64,000 bases of DNA, taken from NCBI GenBank assembly GCA_947499145.1, contig CANMNB010000005.1:372001-436000 (forward strand), given 5' to 3'. The DNA is from an uncultured Arachnia sp. (GTDB taxonomy: Bacteria > Actinomycetota > Actinomycetes > Propionibacteriales > Propionibacteriaceae). A program made the translations under genes and the position numbers. The notes beneath the pieces were generated by a model. That model was not told the origin of the DNA and made no database searches. It saw only the letters and a program-made list of their open reading frames with translations. Each line of letters starts with the position of its first letter. Positions within the stretch are counted from its first letter, which is position 1. Shown here piece after piece: positions 32,806 to 41,593 of the stretch.

Positions 32806-34029
32806 ATGGCCCTGACCAGCTCGCCCGAGCACCCGCAGCCGCTCGGCCGCGTGGTGATGTCGGTGAAGGAGTGGGTCCACCGGCTGGGTGAGATCTGGGT
32901 GGATGCGCAGGTGATCGAGATCAAGCGTCGCAACGGCCCGACGCAGTTCCTGACCTTCCGCGACCGGGTTGCCGACATGTCCGCCAGCGTCACGGCCTCG
33001 GCGCTCGTGCTCGACGCCGCCGGCCCCATCCCGGAGGGCTCACGGGTGACGGCACGCCTCAGGCCACGGGTGTGGGACCGCACCTCCTCGCTCAGCTTCG
33101 AGTGCCTCGAGATCCGGGTGGCCGGGGAGGGGCAGCTGCTCGCCCGGCTCGAGAAGCTCAAGCGCCTCCTCCAGGCCGAGGGGCTGTTCGACGCCCATCG
33201 GAAACGGCGCCTGCCGTTCATCCCCCGCCGCATCGGCCTGGTCACGGCCAAGGGATCCGACGCCGAGCGCGACGTCCTGGAGAACGTCGCCCGCCGGTGG
33301 CCCGCACGCTTCGAGATCGCGCACGTCGCCGTCCAGGGCCCCACCTCGGCGGAGTCGGTCATGCGGGCGCTCCAGCGGCTCGACGCCCACCCCGAGGTCG
33401 ACGTCATCATCGTCGCCCGCGGGGGTGGGAGCCTGGAGGACCTGCTGTCCTTCTCCGACGAGGGCGTGGTACGCGCCGTCGCTGTCTGTCGTACCCCGGT
33501 CGTCTCGGCCATCGGCCACGAGCAGGACTTCCCCATCATCGATCTCGTGGCGGATCTCCGGGCCTCCACGCCCACCGACGCCGCCAAGCGCGTGGTCCCG
33601 GACCTGCAGGAGGAGGTACGGCTCGTCTCCCAGGCCCGCGATCGACTGGACGACGCCGTCGGGCACCGCATCGCCTCGGCCCAGCAAGCGCTGGACGACC
33701 TGCGGTCGCGCCCAGTCCTGCGGGACCCCACCAGCGCCTTCGCCGCCCACGTGGATCGCCTGGCGCTCCTTCGGCACAGGCTCCGCTCCGCCGTCGAACA
33801 GCGGGTGGGTCAGGAGGACCGGGCACTCGCCTCCGCGATCGCCGGGATCCGGGCGATGTCCCCCAAGGCCACGCTCGAGCGCGGCTACGCCCTCCTGGTG
33901 GACGGGGAAGGGCGCACCGTCTCGTCGGTGGCCGACACCCGCACATCCGAACAGCTGACCGCACACATCGTCGACGGCACGCTGGTGGTCACGGTCGACG
34001 ACGTCATCCCGAAGGAGGACCATGGCTGA
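32806..34029 (+). CDS. xseA: Exodeoxyribonuclease VII large subunit
   Basis: 407-aa catalytic subunit of the ATP-independent single-strand exonuclease Exo VII. It has an N-terminal OB-fold (GEIWVDAQVIEIKRRNGPTQ) and the central nuclease core RIGLVTAKGSDAERDVLENV, VDVIIVARGGGSLEDLLSF and VVSAIGHEQDFPIIDLVADL, then a coiled C-terminal arm ending SPKATLERGYALL. It overlaps xseB by 8 bp, which ensures balanced synthesis of the complex. Confidence 0.96.
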   Translation: MALTSSPEHPQPLGRVVMSVKEWVHRLGEIWVDAQVIEIKRRNGPTQFLTFRDRVADMSASVTASALVLDAAGPIPEGSRVTARLRPRVWDRTSSLSFECLEIRVAGEGQLLARLEKLKRLLQAEGLFDAHRKRRLPFIPRRIGLVTAKGSDAERDVLENVARRWPARFEIAHVAVQGPTSAESVMRALQRLDAHPEVDVIIVARGGGSLEDLLSFSDEGVVRAVAVCRTPVVSAIGHEQDFPIIDLVADLRASTPTDAAKRVVPDLQEEVRLVSQARDRLDDAVGHRIASAQQALDDLRSRPVLRDPTSAFAAHVDRLALLRHRLRSAVEQRVGQEDRALASAIAGIRAMSPKATLERGYALLVDGEGRTVSSVADTRTSEQLTAHIVDGTLVVTVDDVIPKEDHG

Positions 34030-34216
34030 GGAACTGAGCTACGAGGCAGCTCGTGAGGAGCTGATGGAGGTGGTGCGCAAGCTCGAGTCCGGAGGCGTCC
34101 CCTTGGCCGAGTCGATGAAGCTCTGGGAACGCGGCGAACAACTCGCGAAGCTGTGCCAGTCACACCTCGACGCCGCGCGGGAGCAGGTGGCCAAGGCTCG
34201 CGCCTCCGGCGAGTAA
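34022..34216 (+). CDS. xseB: Exodeoxyribonuclease VII small subunit
   Basis: 64-aa helical-hairpin subunit: LSYEAAREELMEVVRKLESG and VPLAESMKLWERGEQLAKLC are family hallmarks. It wraps the XseA arm and activates the enzyme. ATG 34022 overlaps the xseA end by 8 bp with GAAGGAGG inside xseA as its ribosome-binding site. Confidence 0.95.
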   Translation: MAEELSYEAAREELMEVVRKLESGGVPLAESMKLWERGEQLAKLCQSHLDAAREQVAKARASGE

Positions 34217-34220
34217 CACC

Positions 34221-35390
34221 TCAGTCCGCCGGCGGCCACTCCACCGGTTTGCCCAGCAGCGCGTTGGCCCAGGCACCGTGGACGGACTCGTCGTCACTTG
34301 GGTGGAAGATCCCGGCCAACACGTCTCGATAGAGCCGGGACAGCTCGCTGCGATTGAAGTAGGAGGAGCCGCCCGAGACCCGGATCGCCTTCTCGACCAC
34401 GCTCTTCGCCGTCTCGGTGGCACGCGCCTTGACCGCCGACAGCTGGGGCATCCACAGCGGGCCACGATCCACTCCGTGGTCGACGTCGTGGGCAATCCGG
34501 CTGATCTGCGGGAAGATGCCGTCCAGTTCGATGGCGGCGTCCGCGAGGCGCCAGCGGATGTCAGGGTCATTGCTGTAGGGCGCGCCGCCGTTCTTCAGCG
34601 ACGTGCGCGTGCGCACGGTCTCCACCGCCACGTCGAGCGCGCGCTGGGCGATGCCCGTGTAGACGGAGGCCAGCAGGATCTCGAAGTTGGCGAAGATGCC
34701 GAAGATGAAGGGGTCCATCGTCGGGCCTGGCGGTAGGCGCCGGACAATGCGGTCCGCCGGGGCCGGGGCGCCGTCGAGGACGGTGGTGCAGGACTGCGAC
34801 GCCCGCATGCCGAGGGCATCCCAATCCTCGCGCACCTCGATCCCGTCGGCGTCGCGGCGCAGGAAGCCCCAGACGTTGAGGGGATTGTCAGGATCCGTTC
34901 GGTCGGTCCCGAATGTCCCGAGGCGCGTCCACGCGGGCGACAGGGACGTGAAGATCTTCGTCCCGTGGAAGCGGTAGCCGCCGTCCCCCTGGGGCACGGC
35001 CTCGCTGCCGGAGCCGAAGAGCACGAGGTCGTTTCCGGCCTCGGACACCCCGAACCCGAAGAGTTCCCCGGCTGCGGCCTCCTCCAGGATGAAGTCGCAC
35101 GACGCGTCACCGGTGGCGTGCACCACGCGGGCCACCCCGACCCAGACATGGTGCATGTTGACAGCCAACGCCGTCGCCGGAGCGGCAGCGGCGAGCCGCA
35201 TCTGTTCCTCGGTCATCTGCTCGAGGCTGAGCCCCCAGCCCCCGAAGTCGCGGGGCACCATGGCCGTGAAGTAGCCGGCTTCGCGCAAGTCCGTGAGGTC
35301 CTCGTCGAAGAACCGGTTCTCCCGGTCGTAGTCGGCCGCGCGGGAGCGAATGCGGTCCAGCAGTTCGTCGCTGAGGAAGGTGTCGGTCAT
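34221..35390 (-). CDS. Acyl-CoA dehydrogenase family flavoprotein
   Basis: 389-aa FAD protein with the acyl-CoA dehydrogenase three-part fold: N-terminal helices (EDLTDLREAGYFTAMVPRDF), middle beta domain (FGVSEAGNDLVLFGSGS, FHGTKIFTSLSPAWTRLGTF), and a C-terminal helical domain ([25 protein letters not shown]-like IRVSGGSSYFNRSELSRLYR). The tail resembles the type-2 acyl-CoA dehydrogenase/DszC-like group, which includes flavin monooxygenases, so dehydrogenase versus oxygenase activity is open. It is convergent with xseB and 10 bp downstream of the DUF4245 gene. Confidence 0.85.
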   Translation of the reverse strand: MTDTFLSDELLDRIRSRAADYDRENRFFDEDLTDLREAGYFTAMVPRDFGGWGLSLEQMTEEQMRLAAAAPATALAVNMHHVWVGVARVVHATGDASCDFILEEAAAGELFGFGVSEAGNDLVLFGSGSEAVPQGDGGYRFHGTKIFTSLSPAWTRLGTFGTDRTDPDNPLNVWGFLRRDADGIEVREDWDALGMRASQSCTTVLDGAPAPADRIVRRLPPGPTMDPFIFGIFANFEILLASVYTGIAQRALDVAVETVRTRTSLKNGGAPYSNDPDIRWRLADAAIELDGIFPQISRIAHDVDHGVDRGPLWMPQLSAVKARATETAKSVVEKAIRVSGGSSYFNRSELSRLYRDVLAGIFHPSDDESVHGAWANALLGKPVEWPPAD

Positions 35391-35400
35391 GCCGACCAGA

Positions 35401-35961
35401 CTATGTCGCCGCCAGGGTCCCGGTGAATGCCTCGAGTTGGGCGAAGTCGGTATCGCCCGCCACCACTGCCACCATCTCCCCGTCGCGCCACACCAGCGCC
35501 CGCGTGCGGTCGTCCGCGGAGACCCAGCGCTCCCAGTCACGCCCGTCGATGCCCACCGTGCTGCCCTCGGGGACACCCTCCCGCGTGACGTCGCGCAGGA
35601 AGCCCTGGGTGGCTCGGTCCCGCTGCTGGACGGCCACGTAGATCTCGTTCGGCGCCAGGTAGCCGAGCTGCCAAGAGTTGCCGACGGCCGGCTCGCCGGT
35701 GATCCATCGCTCGCCGTCGGCGGCCCAGGCGACGCGGGTGGGGGTCCAGTCGGCGGGCAGGTTGGCGGGGCTGAGCACGGGGTACGGCGACTCCTCAGCA
35801 GCCACCGCGAGCGTCGGCCCGGGATCAACCGGCTCGACGACGGGCTCGGGGTCGACGGTGAAGAACCAGGTGATCAACGCGAGGGGGATGATGAGCACGG
35901 CCATCGAGATGACCATGTCGCGCCCGCGCGCGTTCGGGTTCCTGCCTGCCATGGCGCCCAT
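35401..35961 (-). CDS. DUF4245 domain-containing protein
   Basis: 186-aa single-pass membrane protein: cytoplasmic RNPNARGRDM, one hydrophobic helix (VISMAVLIIPLALITWFFTV), then an extracellular domain with YPVLSPANLPADWTPTRVAW and WQLGYLAPNEIYVAVQQRDR. This is the usual DUF4245 protein found near xseAB in actinobacteria; function unknown. Start may be ATG 35961 or ATG 35952. It probably shares an operon with the flavoprotein gene downstream. Confidence 0.87.
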   Translation of the reverse strand: MGAMAGRNPNARGRDMVISMAVLIIPLALITWFFTVDPEPVVEPVDPGPTLAVAAEESPYPVLSPANLPADWTPTRVAWAADGERWITGEPAVGNSWQLGYLAPNEIYVAVQQRDRATQGFLRDVTREGVPEGSTVGIDGRDWERWVSADDRTRALVWRDGEMVAVVAGDTDFAQLEAFTGTLAAT

Positions 35962-36000
35962 GGTGACACGGCCGACGGCATCCGCTCCAACCGGCGACGG

Positions 36001-36801
36001 TCAGCGGCCGAACCGCCGCTCGCGCTGGGAGTAGCTGCGCAGGGCTCGGAGGAAGTCAACCCGCCGGAAGTCGGGCCACAGGGCCTCGCAGAAGTAGAAC
36101 TCGCTGTGGGCGGACTGCCACAGTAGGAACCCGGACAGCCTCTGCTCGCCCGAGGTACGGATGATGAGGTCGGGGTCGGGCTGCCCCTTGGTGTACAGGT
36201 GCTCCGAGATCTCGTCGATCTCCAGGGTCCGCGCCACCTCGTCGAGCCCCTCCCCGGCCTCCGCGCGCTCGGCCAGGAGTGAACGGACGGCATCGCGCAA
36301 TTCATGCCGCCCCCCGTAGGAGACCGCGACGTTGACATGCATCCCGTCCAGGGTCTCCGTCGAAGCCGCCGCCTCCCGCAGCTCCTCTGCACACGCGGGC
36401 GGGAGCAGGTCCAGCGCCCCCACCGCCTGCACGCGCCAGCGGCCTGTGGCCGCGAGTTGCTTCACGAGATCGGCGATGACGTCCAGCAGGGGTGCGAGTT
36501 CGTCCCGTGACGAGCGGTCGAGGTTGTCGGTGCTCAGTACCCACAGTGTGACGACGGGGATGCGCAGCTCGTCGCACCACTCCACGAACTCCAGGAGCTT
36601 TGCCGCGCCAGCCCGGTACCCGGCCACCAGCGGCTTCCCCGGCGCGTTGAGCCGTGCCCAGCGTCGGTTGCCATCCGCCAGGACTGCGACGTGGCGCGGC
36701 AACTCGTCGGCGTCCAGCGCAGCCGCGAGCTGCGACTCGTAGGTCGCGTAGAGCCAGCGGGGCGGCCAGACGCGGTCCACCAGGCGTCGCAGCATCGACA
36801 T
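36001..36801 (-). CDS. Isoprenyl transferase (cis-prenyltransferase, Z-FPP synthase-like)
   Basis: 266-aa cis-prenyltransferase. The catalytic region HVAVLADGNRRWAR differs from the UppS form (MDGNGRWA) and resembles the mycobacterial Z,E-farnesyl diphosphate synthase Rv1086. Also present: STDNLDRSS, VNVAVSYGGRHELRDAV and the IPP-binding PDLIIRTSGEQRLSGFLLWQ, then EALWPDF. It elongates allylic diphosphates with IPP for polyprenyl-phosphate carriers of cell-wall synthesis. It sits 39 bp upstream of the DUF4245 gene, same strand. Product length cannot be fixed by eye. Confidence 0.92.
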   Translation of the reverse strand: MSMLRRLVDRVWPPRWLYATYESQLAAALDADELPRHVAVLADGNRRWARLNAPGKPLVAGYRAGAAKLLEFVEWCDELRIPVVTLWVLSTDNLDRSSRDELAPLLDVIADLVKQLAATGRWRVQAVGALDLLPPACAEELREAAASTETLDGMHVNVAVSYGGRHELRDAVRSLLAERAEAGEGLDEVARTLEIDEISEHLYTKGQPDPDLIIRTSGEQRLSGFLLWQSAHSEFYFCEALWPDFRRVDFLRALRSYSQRERRFGR

Positions 36802-36860
36802 GGCCGCAGCTTAGCGACCGCAGCGTCACGCCCGGCTGCTACGCTCACCTACGTAACCGT

Positions 36861-36880
36861 AACCTACGGTGCCGTAAGTT
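36861..36880. promoter_or_regulatory. Candidate TetR-type operator before PAQR gene
   Basis: AACCTACGGTGCCGTAAGTT is a 20-bp imperfect palindrome (8 of 10 pairs), with a further CGTAACCGTAAC-type half-site just upstream (36852-36863). It lies 23 bp before the ATG of the hemolysin III/PAQR gene. TACGG..CCGTA boxes are typical of TetR regulators of membrane-lipid genes in actinobacteria; that link is inference. Confidence 0.5.
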
Positions 36881-36903
36881 TGTCCCGGATGGAGAATGTC
36901 CCC

Positions 36904-37569
36904 ATGAACAGCCGTGCACAGGCCGTCGCCGAGCCGCCCCTGAAGCCTGCCCTTCGAGGCTGGCTTCACCTCGGCTTCGCCCCCCTGATCCTCCTGGGCG
37001 GGTTGGCGCTCACGGCCTGTGCCGACACGCTAACCGCACGGATCGGGTGCGCCGTCTACACGCTCGCCGCCGTCCAACTGTTCGGCACCTCCGCCGCCTA
37101 CCACCGGGGCAACTGGCGGCCCGCCACGCTGGCGATCTTCCGACGGATCGACCACTCCAACATCTTCGTCTTCATCGCCGGCACCTACACGCCTCTGACG
37201 CTCGCGCTCCTCGACGGTGGTTCCCGGGTCGCGCTCCTGGTGCTGATCTGGTCCGTCGCCGTCCTGGGCGTCCTCTTCAGGACCCTCTGGCTGGGAGCGC
37301 CGCGCTGGCTCTACACGCTGCTGTACGTGGCGATGGGCTGGGCCGCCGTCGGGTGGCTCGGGGACTTCTGGACCACGGGAGGTCCGGCTGTCGTGACCCT
37401 CATCGCCGCCGGGGGCATCATCTATTCCCTGGGAGCCGTCGCCTACGCCACGAAGCGTCCCAACTTCAGTCCGCAGTGGTTCGGCTTCCACGAGGTCTTC
37501 CACACCGCCACCATCCTGGCCGCGATCTGCCACCTCGCAGCCATCGCCCTGGCCGTGACGGGCTCGTAG
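36904..37569 (+). CDS. Hemolysin III / PAQR family membrane protein
   Basis: 221-aa protein with seven hydrophobic segments. Family metal-site motifs: LFGTSAAYHRGNW (Ser/His), FRRIDHSNIFVFIAGTYTPL (Asp-His-Ser) and the C-terminal FGFHEVFHTATILAA (paired His). PAQR-family bacterial members (YqfA/TrhA-like) influence membrane lipid homeostasis. ATG 36904 is supported by GGAG eight bases upstream; ATG 36889 has none. A palindrome at 36861-36880 suggests repressor control. Confidence 0.9.
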   Translation: MNSRAQAVAEPPLKPALRGWLHLGFAPLILLGGLALTACADTLTARIGCAVYTLAAVQLFGTSAAYHRGNWRPATLAIFRRIDHSNIFVFIAGTYTPLTLALLDGGSRVALLVLIWSVAVLGVLFRTLWLGAPRWLYTLLYVAMGWAAVGWLGDFWTTGGPAVVTLIAAGGIIYSLGAVAYATKRPNFSPQWFGFHEVFHTATILAAICHLAAIALAVTGS

Positions 37570-37617
37570 GGCGAAACGCCCATAGCGGAACCCGTCCGAC
37601 CAGTAGATTCGGTGCAC

Positions 37618-38922
37618 ATGGAGCCAGGCACGCAAGCCATGAGAACCTACGTCCTGGACACCTCGGTGCTGTTGAGCGACCCGCGGGCCATCCACCGCTT
37701 CGCCGAGCACGAGGTCGTCCTCCCGATCATCGTCATCACCGAGCTCGAGGCCAAGCGGCATCATTTGGAGCTCGGCTACTTCGCCCGCAGCGCGCTGAGG
37801 CTCCTGGACGACCTGCGCGCCCAGCACGGACGACTGGACTCCGCGCTGCCCGTCAACGACGACGGGGGCACCCTCTGCGTCGAGCTGAACCACGCAGACC
37901 AGTCCGTGCTTCCCGCAGGCTTCCAGTTGGGCGACAACGACTCCCGGATCCTCGCCGTCGCCCTGAGCTACGCGCACGAGGGCAAGGACGTCGTGCTGGT
38001 CTCCAAGGACATCCCGCTACGGGTGAAGGCCGCGGCGGTCGGCGTCGCAGCGGAGGAGTACCGCAATGAGCTGCCGACCGAGACCGGGTGGTCGGGCATG
38101 GTTGAACTCGACGCCACCTCCGACCAGCTGGACGCCCTCTACGACGACGGGGCCGTGGAAATCGAAGCCGCCCAGAGCCTGCCGGTCAACGCCGGCATCG
38201 TGCTTCGCGGCCCCGGCTCGACAGCGCTGGCGCGCCGGCTGCCCGACGGGGCCGTGCGGCTCGTGCGGCCCGACCGCGAGGTCTTCGGCGTGCGCGGACG
38301 CTCCGCGGAGCAGCGCATCGCCCTGGACCTCCTCATGGACGACTCCATCGGCATCGTCTCGCTCGGTGGCCGGGCGGGCACGGGAAAGTCGGCCCTGGCG
38401 CTGTGCGCCGGGCTCGAGGCCGTCCTGGAACAGCGCAAGTACTCCAAGGTGATGGTCTTCCGTCCGCTGTACGCCGTCGGTGGGCAGGAACTCGGCTACC
38501 TGCCGGGGACGGCCGACGAGAAGATGCAGCCGTGGGGCCAGGCCGTCTTCGACACCCTGTCGGCCGTCACGAACAAGTACGTCATCGACGAGCTGCTGCA
38601 CCAGGACATGATCGAGGTGCTGCCCCTCACCCACATCCGCGGACGCTCGCTCCACGACGCATTCATCATCGTCGACGAGGCCCAGTCCCTGGAGCGCAAT
38701 GTGCTCCTCACCGTGCTGTCCCGGATCGGCCAGAACTCGCGGGTGGTGCTCACCCACGACATCGCCCAGCGGGACAACCTGCGGGTCGGTCGCCACGACG
38801 GGATCGTCGCCGTGGTCGAGAAGCTCAAGGGCAACCCGCTGTTCGCCCACATCACCCTCACGCGCTCCGAACGCAGCCGCATCGCCGCCCTCGTGACCGA
38901 GATGCTGGGCGAGGAGCTGTGA
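37618..38922 (+). CDS. PhoH family protein with N-terminal PIN domain (PhoH2 type)
   Basis: 434-aa two-domain protein. The N-terminal PIN ribonuclease domain ([36 protein letters not shown], ... acidic metal residues) is fused to the PhoH ATPase with Walker [17 protein letters not shown] and DEAQ-like [19 protein letters not shown]. Mycobacterial PhoH2 is an RNA helicase/ribonuclease. ATG 37639 (RTYVLDTS context) is an alternative start. No separate PIN antitoxin gene is seen upstream. Confidence 0.93.
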   Translation: MEPGTQAMRTYVLDTSVLLSDPRAIHRFAEHEVVLPIIVITELEAKRHHLELGYFARSALRLLDDLRAQHGRLDSALPVNDDGGTLCVELNHADQSVLPAGFQLGDNDSRILAVALSYAHEGKDVVLVSKDIPLRVKAAAVGVAAEEYRNELPTETGWSGMVELDATSDQLDALYDDGAVEIEAAQSLPVNAGIVLRGPGSTALARRLPDGAVRLVRPDREVFGVRGRSAEQRIALDLLMDDSIGIVSLGGRAGTGKSALALCAGLEAVLEQRKYSKVMVFRPLYAVGGQELGYLPGTADEKMQPWGQAVFDTLSAVTNKYVIDELLHQDMIEVLPLTHIRGRSLHDAFIIVDEAQSLERNVLLTVLSRIGQNSRVVLTHDIAQRDNLRVGRHDGIVAVVEKLKGNPLFAHITLTRSERSRIAALVTEMLGEEL

Positions 38923-38923
38923 C

Positions 38924-40936
38924 TCAGACCCGGCGCCAGAGGGGGTTCTGCAACTCCGTGTAGTCATCAACGGGGGTGAAGCACACCGTGCCGCGGCAGA
39001 CGTGGACGGCGCGCTCGTCCCTGCCCTCCAGGTGGGTCCCGAATCCCTCGGTCCCGGTGGGGGCGCGCAGGATCGCGGAGCCCGCTGGCGCGAGGCGCCA
39101 CGCGGCGCGCGCCAGTTCGTCGAACGGGTCGTCGCTCACCACGACGACCGTGGCGGGCTTCAGTCCGCGCCGCGCCTCGTCGACCACCATCAGGTCCGCG
39201 AGCGCCGAACCCGCGAAGCGGGGCGCGGAGGACACCGCGTCCCAGGTGGTCCTGGCGGCGGCGTCGGCGCGGGTGATGAAGTCGTCCCGCTCCGCGAGCA
39301 GTCCCACCAGGCGCAGCGCGGCCACCAGGGCGGAGGTGCCGCTCGGGGTGACGTTGTCCGTGGTGGCGCGCGGGCGGTCGTACAGGCCCGTGTCCGCGGC
39401 GTCGTGGAAGCCGCCGTCGGGGTGGGCGAACAGTTCCAGTGCACGATCGAGGAGCGCCTCGGCACGGTGCAGCCACGCGGGGTCCCCGTGGACCGACGCG
39501 AGCAGGGCAAAGGCCTCCGCCACCTGGCCATGGTCCTCCGCCGACGCGAGCGCCGACTGGGCGACGCCCTCCAGGGAACTGCGACGCAGCTCCCCGTCGA
39601 CCATGTGGACATCGGCCAGGTAGGACGCGGCCCCGGTGGCGAGGTCCAGCCAGCGCGGCTCGTTGAACACCATGGCGCCCGTGACCAGCGCGGAGACCGT
39701 CAGCGCGTTCCAGCCGGCGACGACGAGGCGGTCGGTGGCGGGCCTGAACCGGGTGTCCCGCTCCGCCAGCAGGCGGGCGGTGGCCGCCTCCAGCTTGTCG
39801 AAGTCGGGTTTGCCCCGCAGCTGCAGCGTGGACAGCCCGTCCTCGAAGGTGCCGCCGTTGGTGACGTGGAAGACCTCGGCTGCCCAGTCCCCCAGTTCCT
39901 CGCCCAGGACCTCGGTCAACAGCTGTGGGTTCCACAGGTAGAAGATCCCCTCGAAAACCGCCCCGCGGATGTCGCAGCTGTCGGCGTCCAGGGCCGAGTG
40001 GAAGGCGCCCTGCTCGGAGCGCATCTCGCGCTCCAGCCAGGCGACGATGCCGTAGGCCGTGCGCTCGAACAGCGCCCGCAGCCCCGCGTCGTGGTCGGCG
40101 GTCCTGCGCCAACCCCGGACATAGGTACCGAGTAGCAGGGCGTTGTCGTAGAGCATCTTCTCGAAGTGCGGCACCACCCAGCCGGCATCGACGGCGTACC
40201 GGTGGAAGCCGCCGCCCACCTGGTCGTGGATTCCACCGCGGGCCATCGCCTCGAGCGACCGCTGGGCCATCTCGAGGGTGCGGGGGTCGCCCTTGACCAG
40301 CAGGGCATCGATCAGGGTGGCTGCCGGGAACTTCGGGGCGGTCCCGAAACCGCCATGGATGACGTCGTAGGCCGCCTCCACCTGGTCCACCGCCGCCCGC
40401 AGGTCCGGTGCCTCGTCGCGGAGGAAGACCTCGGTGGATTCGGCGAGATGGGCGGCGATGGCGGTGGCGGACGACACCACCTCGTCCCGGCGCTCGTTCC
40501 ACGCGGTGGCCATGGCCTCCAGCACCTCACGGAAGGAGGGCATGCCCTGTCCGGGCTCCGGCGGGAAGTACGTGCCCGCGAAGAACGGCTCGCCGGTGGG
40601 CGTGAGGAAGGCCGTCATGGGCCAGCCGCCAGCGCCCCCGTTCAGTGCCTGGGTGGCCGTCATGTAGACCTGGTCGACATCCGGGTGCTGCTGTCGATCC
40701 ACCTTGATCGCCACGAAATGCGCGTTGAGGAACTCGGCGATGGACGCATCGTCGAAGGACTCGTGGCTCATCACGTGGCACCAGTGGCACGAGGCGTAGC
40801 CCACCGACAGCATGATGGGCTTGCCCTCCGCCTGCGCATGAGCGAGGGCTTCGGGCGACCACTCCCACCAGTCGATCGCCTGGTGGGCGTGTTGCCTCAG
40901 GTAGTCGCTGGCGGAGTCCTGCAGACGGTTGACCAT
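38924..40936 (-). CDS. Thioredoxin domain-containing protein (DUF255/YyaL type)
   Basis: 670-aa cytoplasmic protein. The N-terminal thioredoxin fold carries YASCHWCHVMSHESF (CxxC redox pair) and the cis-Pro region GGWPMTAFLTPTGEPFFAGT. The rest is a six-hairpin (alpha/alpha)6-barrel as in N-acylglucosamine epimerases, with QVGGGFHRYAVDAGWVVPHF and EKMLYDNALLLGTY. The human homologue is SSP411/spermatogenesis-associated 20; the substrate is unknown. ATG 40936 gives the usual MVNRLQDSASDYLRQHA opening. It converges with phoH (2 bp apart). Confidence 0.92.
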   Translation of the reverse strand: MVNRLQDSASDYLRQHAHQAIDWWEWSPEALAHAQAEGKPIMLSVGYASCHWCHVMSHESFDDASIAEFLNAHFVAIKVDRQQHPDVDQVYMTATQALNGGAGGWPMTAFLTPTGEPFFAGTYFPPEPGQGMPSFREVLEAMATAWNERRDEVVSSATAIAAHLAESTEVFLRDEAPDLRAAVDQVEAAYDVIHGGFGTAPKFPAATLIDALLVKGDPRTLEMAQRSLEAMARGGIHDQVGGGFHRYAVDAGWVVPHFEKMLYDNALLLGTYVRGWRRTADHDAGLRALFERTAYGIVAWLEREMRSEQGAFHSALDADSCDIRGAVFEGIFYLWNPQLLTEVLGEELGDWAAEVFHVTNGGTFEDGLSTLQLRGKPDFDKLEAATARLLAERDTRFRPATDRLVVAGWNALTVSALVTGAMVFNEPRWLDLATGAASYLADVHMVDGELRRSSLEGVAQSALASAEDHGQVAEAFALLASVHGDPAWLHRAEALLDRALELFAHPDGGFHDAADTGLYDRPRATTDNVTPSGTSALVAALRLVGLLAERDDFITRADAAARTTWDAVSSAPRFAGSALADLMVVDEARRGLKPATVVVVSDDPFDELARAAWRLAPAGSAILRAPTGTEGFGTHLEGRDERAVHVCRGTVCFTPVDDYTELQNPLWRRV

Positions 40937-40998
40937 GGCCGCAAGGCTACAGAGTGCGAATCCCTGCGCGCTTGTCCGCACCTGCCAGACTGGAGTCC

Positions 40999-41583
40999 AT
41001 GACCATCGACGCCGCCCCGCGCCCGCGCCTCGGCACCGGCTTGGCGCTCCTCGGCGCCATGGTGCTCGTCATGTGGGGGCTGGAGTTCGTCGACCAGTCG
41101 ACGGGCAACGCCCTGGACCCCCTCGGGATCACCCCGCGGGACCCGGACTCGCTCGACAACATCCTCTATGCCCCCTGGCTGCACTTCGGTTGGCTGCACC
41201 TGGTGAACAACTCCCTTCCCCTGCTGGTGCTGGGGGCCCTGTCCTACCTTGCCGGTTTCCTTCGCTGGCTGGGCGCCACCATCGCCTCGGTCGTCGCCTC
41301 GGGTGGGCTGGTGTGGCTCGTCGCGCCGCCCGGCACGCTCACTGCCGGGGCCTCGGGGCTCGTGTTCGGGTATCTGGTGTTCCTGCTGGTGCGCGGTTTC
41401 GTGAACCGCCGCATCGGCCAGATCCTGCTCGCCCTGGTGGTGTTCGTCTTCTACGGCGGCATCCTTCTCGGGATCCTCCCGGGCGCCGAGGGTGTCTCGT
41501 GGCAGGGTCACCTCGGCGGCGCCTTGGGCGGCGGCGCTGCTGCCTGGTGGCAGCGCCCACGCCGCCCCGCGCTGCGCTACTGA
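40999..41583 (+). CDS. Rhomboid family intramembrane serine protease
   Basis: 194-aa integral membrane protease with six hydrophobic segments. The active serine lies in LTAGASGLVFGYLVF (GASG) and the partner histidine in WQGHLGGALGGG (last helix). The HFGWLHLVNNSLPLLVLG segment, with His and paired Asn, is the typical oxyanion/substrate region. The short form lacks an extra cytoplasmic domain. Divergent from the DUF255 gene with 62 bp between starts. Confidence 0.92.
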   Translation: MTIDAAPRPRLGTGLALLGAMVLVMWGLEFVDQSTGNALDPLGITPRDPDSLDNILYAPWLHFGWLHLVNNSLPLLVLGALSYLAGFLRWLGATIASVVASGGLVWLVAPPGTLTAGASGLVFGYLVFLLVRGFVNRRIGQILLALVVFVFYGGILLGILPGAEGVSWQGHLGGALGGGAAAWWQRPRRPALRY

Positions 41584-41593
41584 CGCTCGCGCC

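Noticed and set aside
37612-37800. PIN toxin of a VapBC module
   Set aside because: The PIN domain is fused to PhoH in one reading frame and no antitoxin gene precedes it; this is the PhoH2 architecture.
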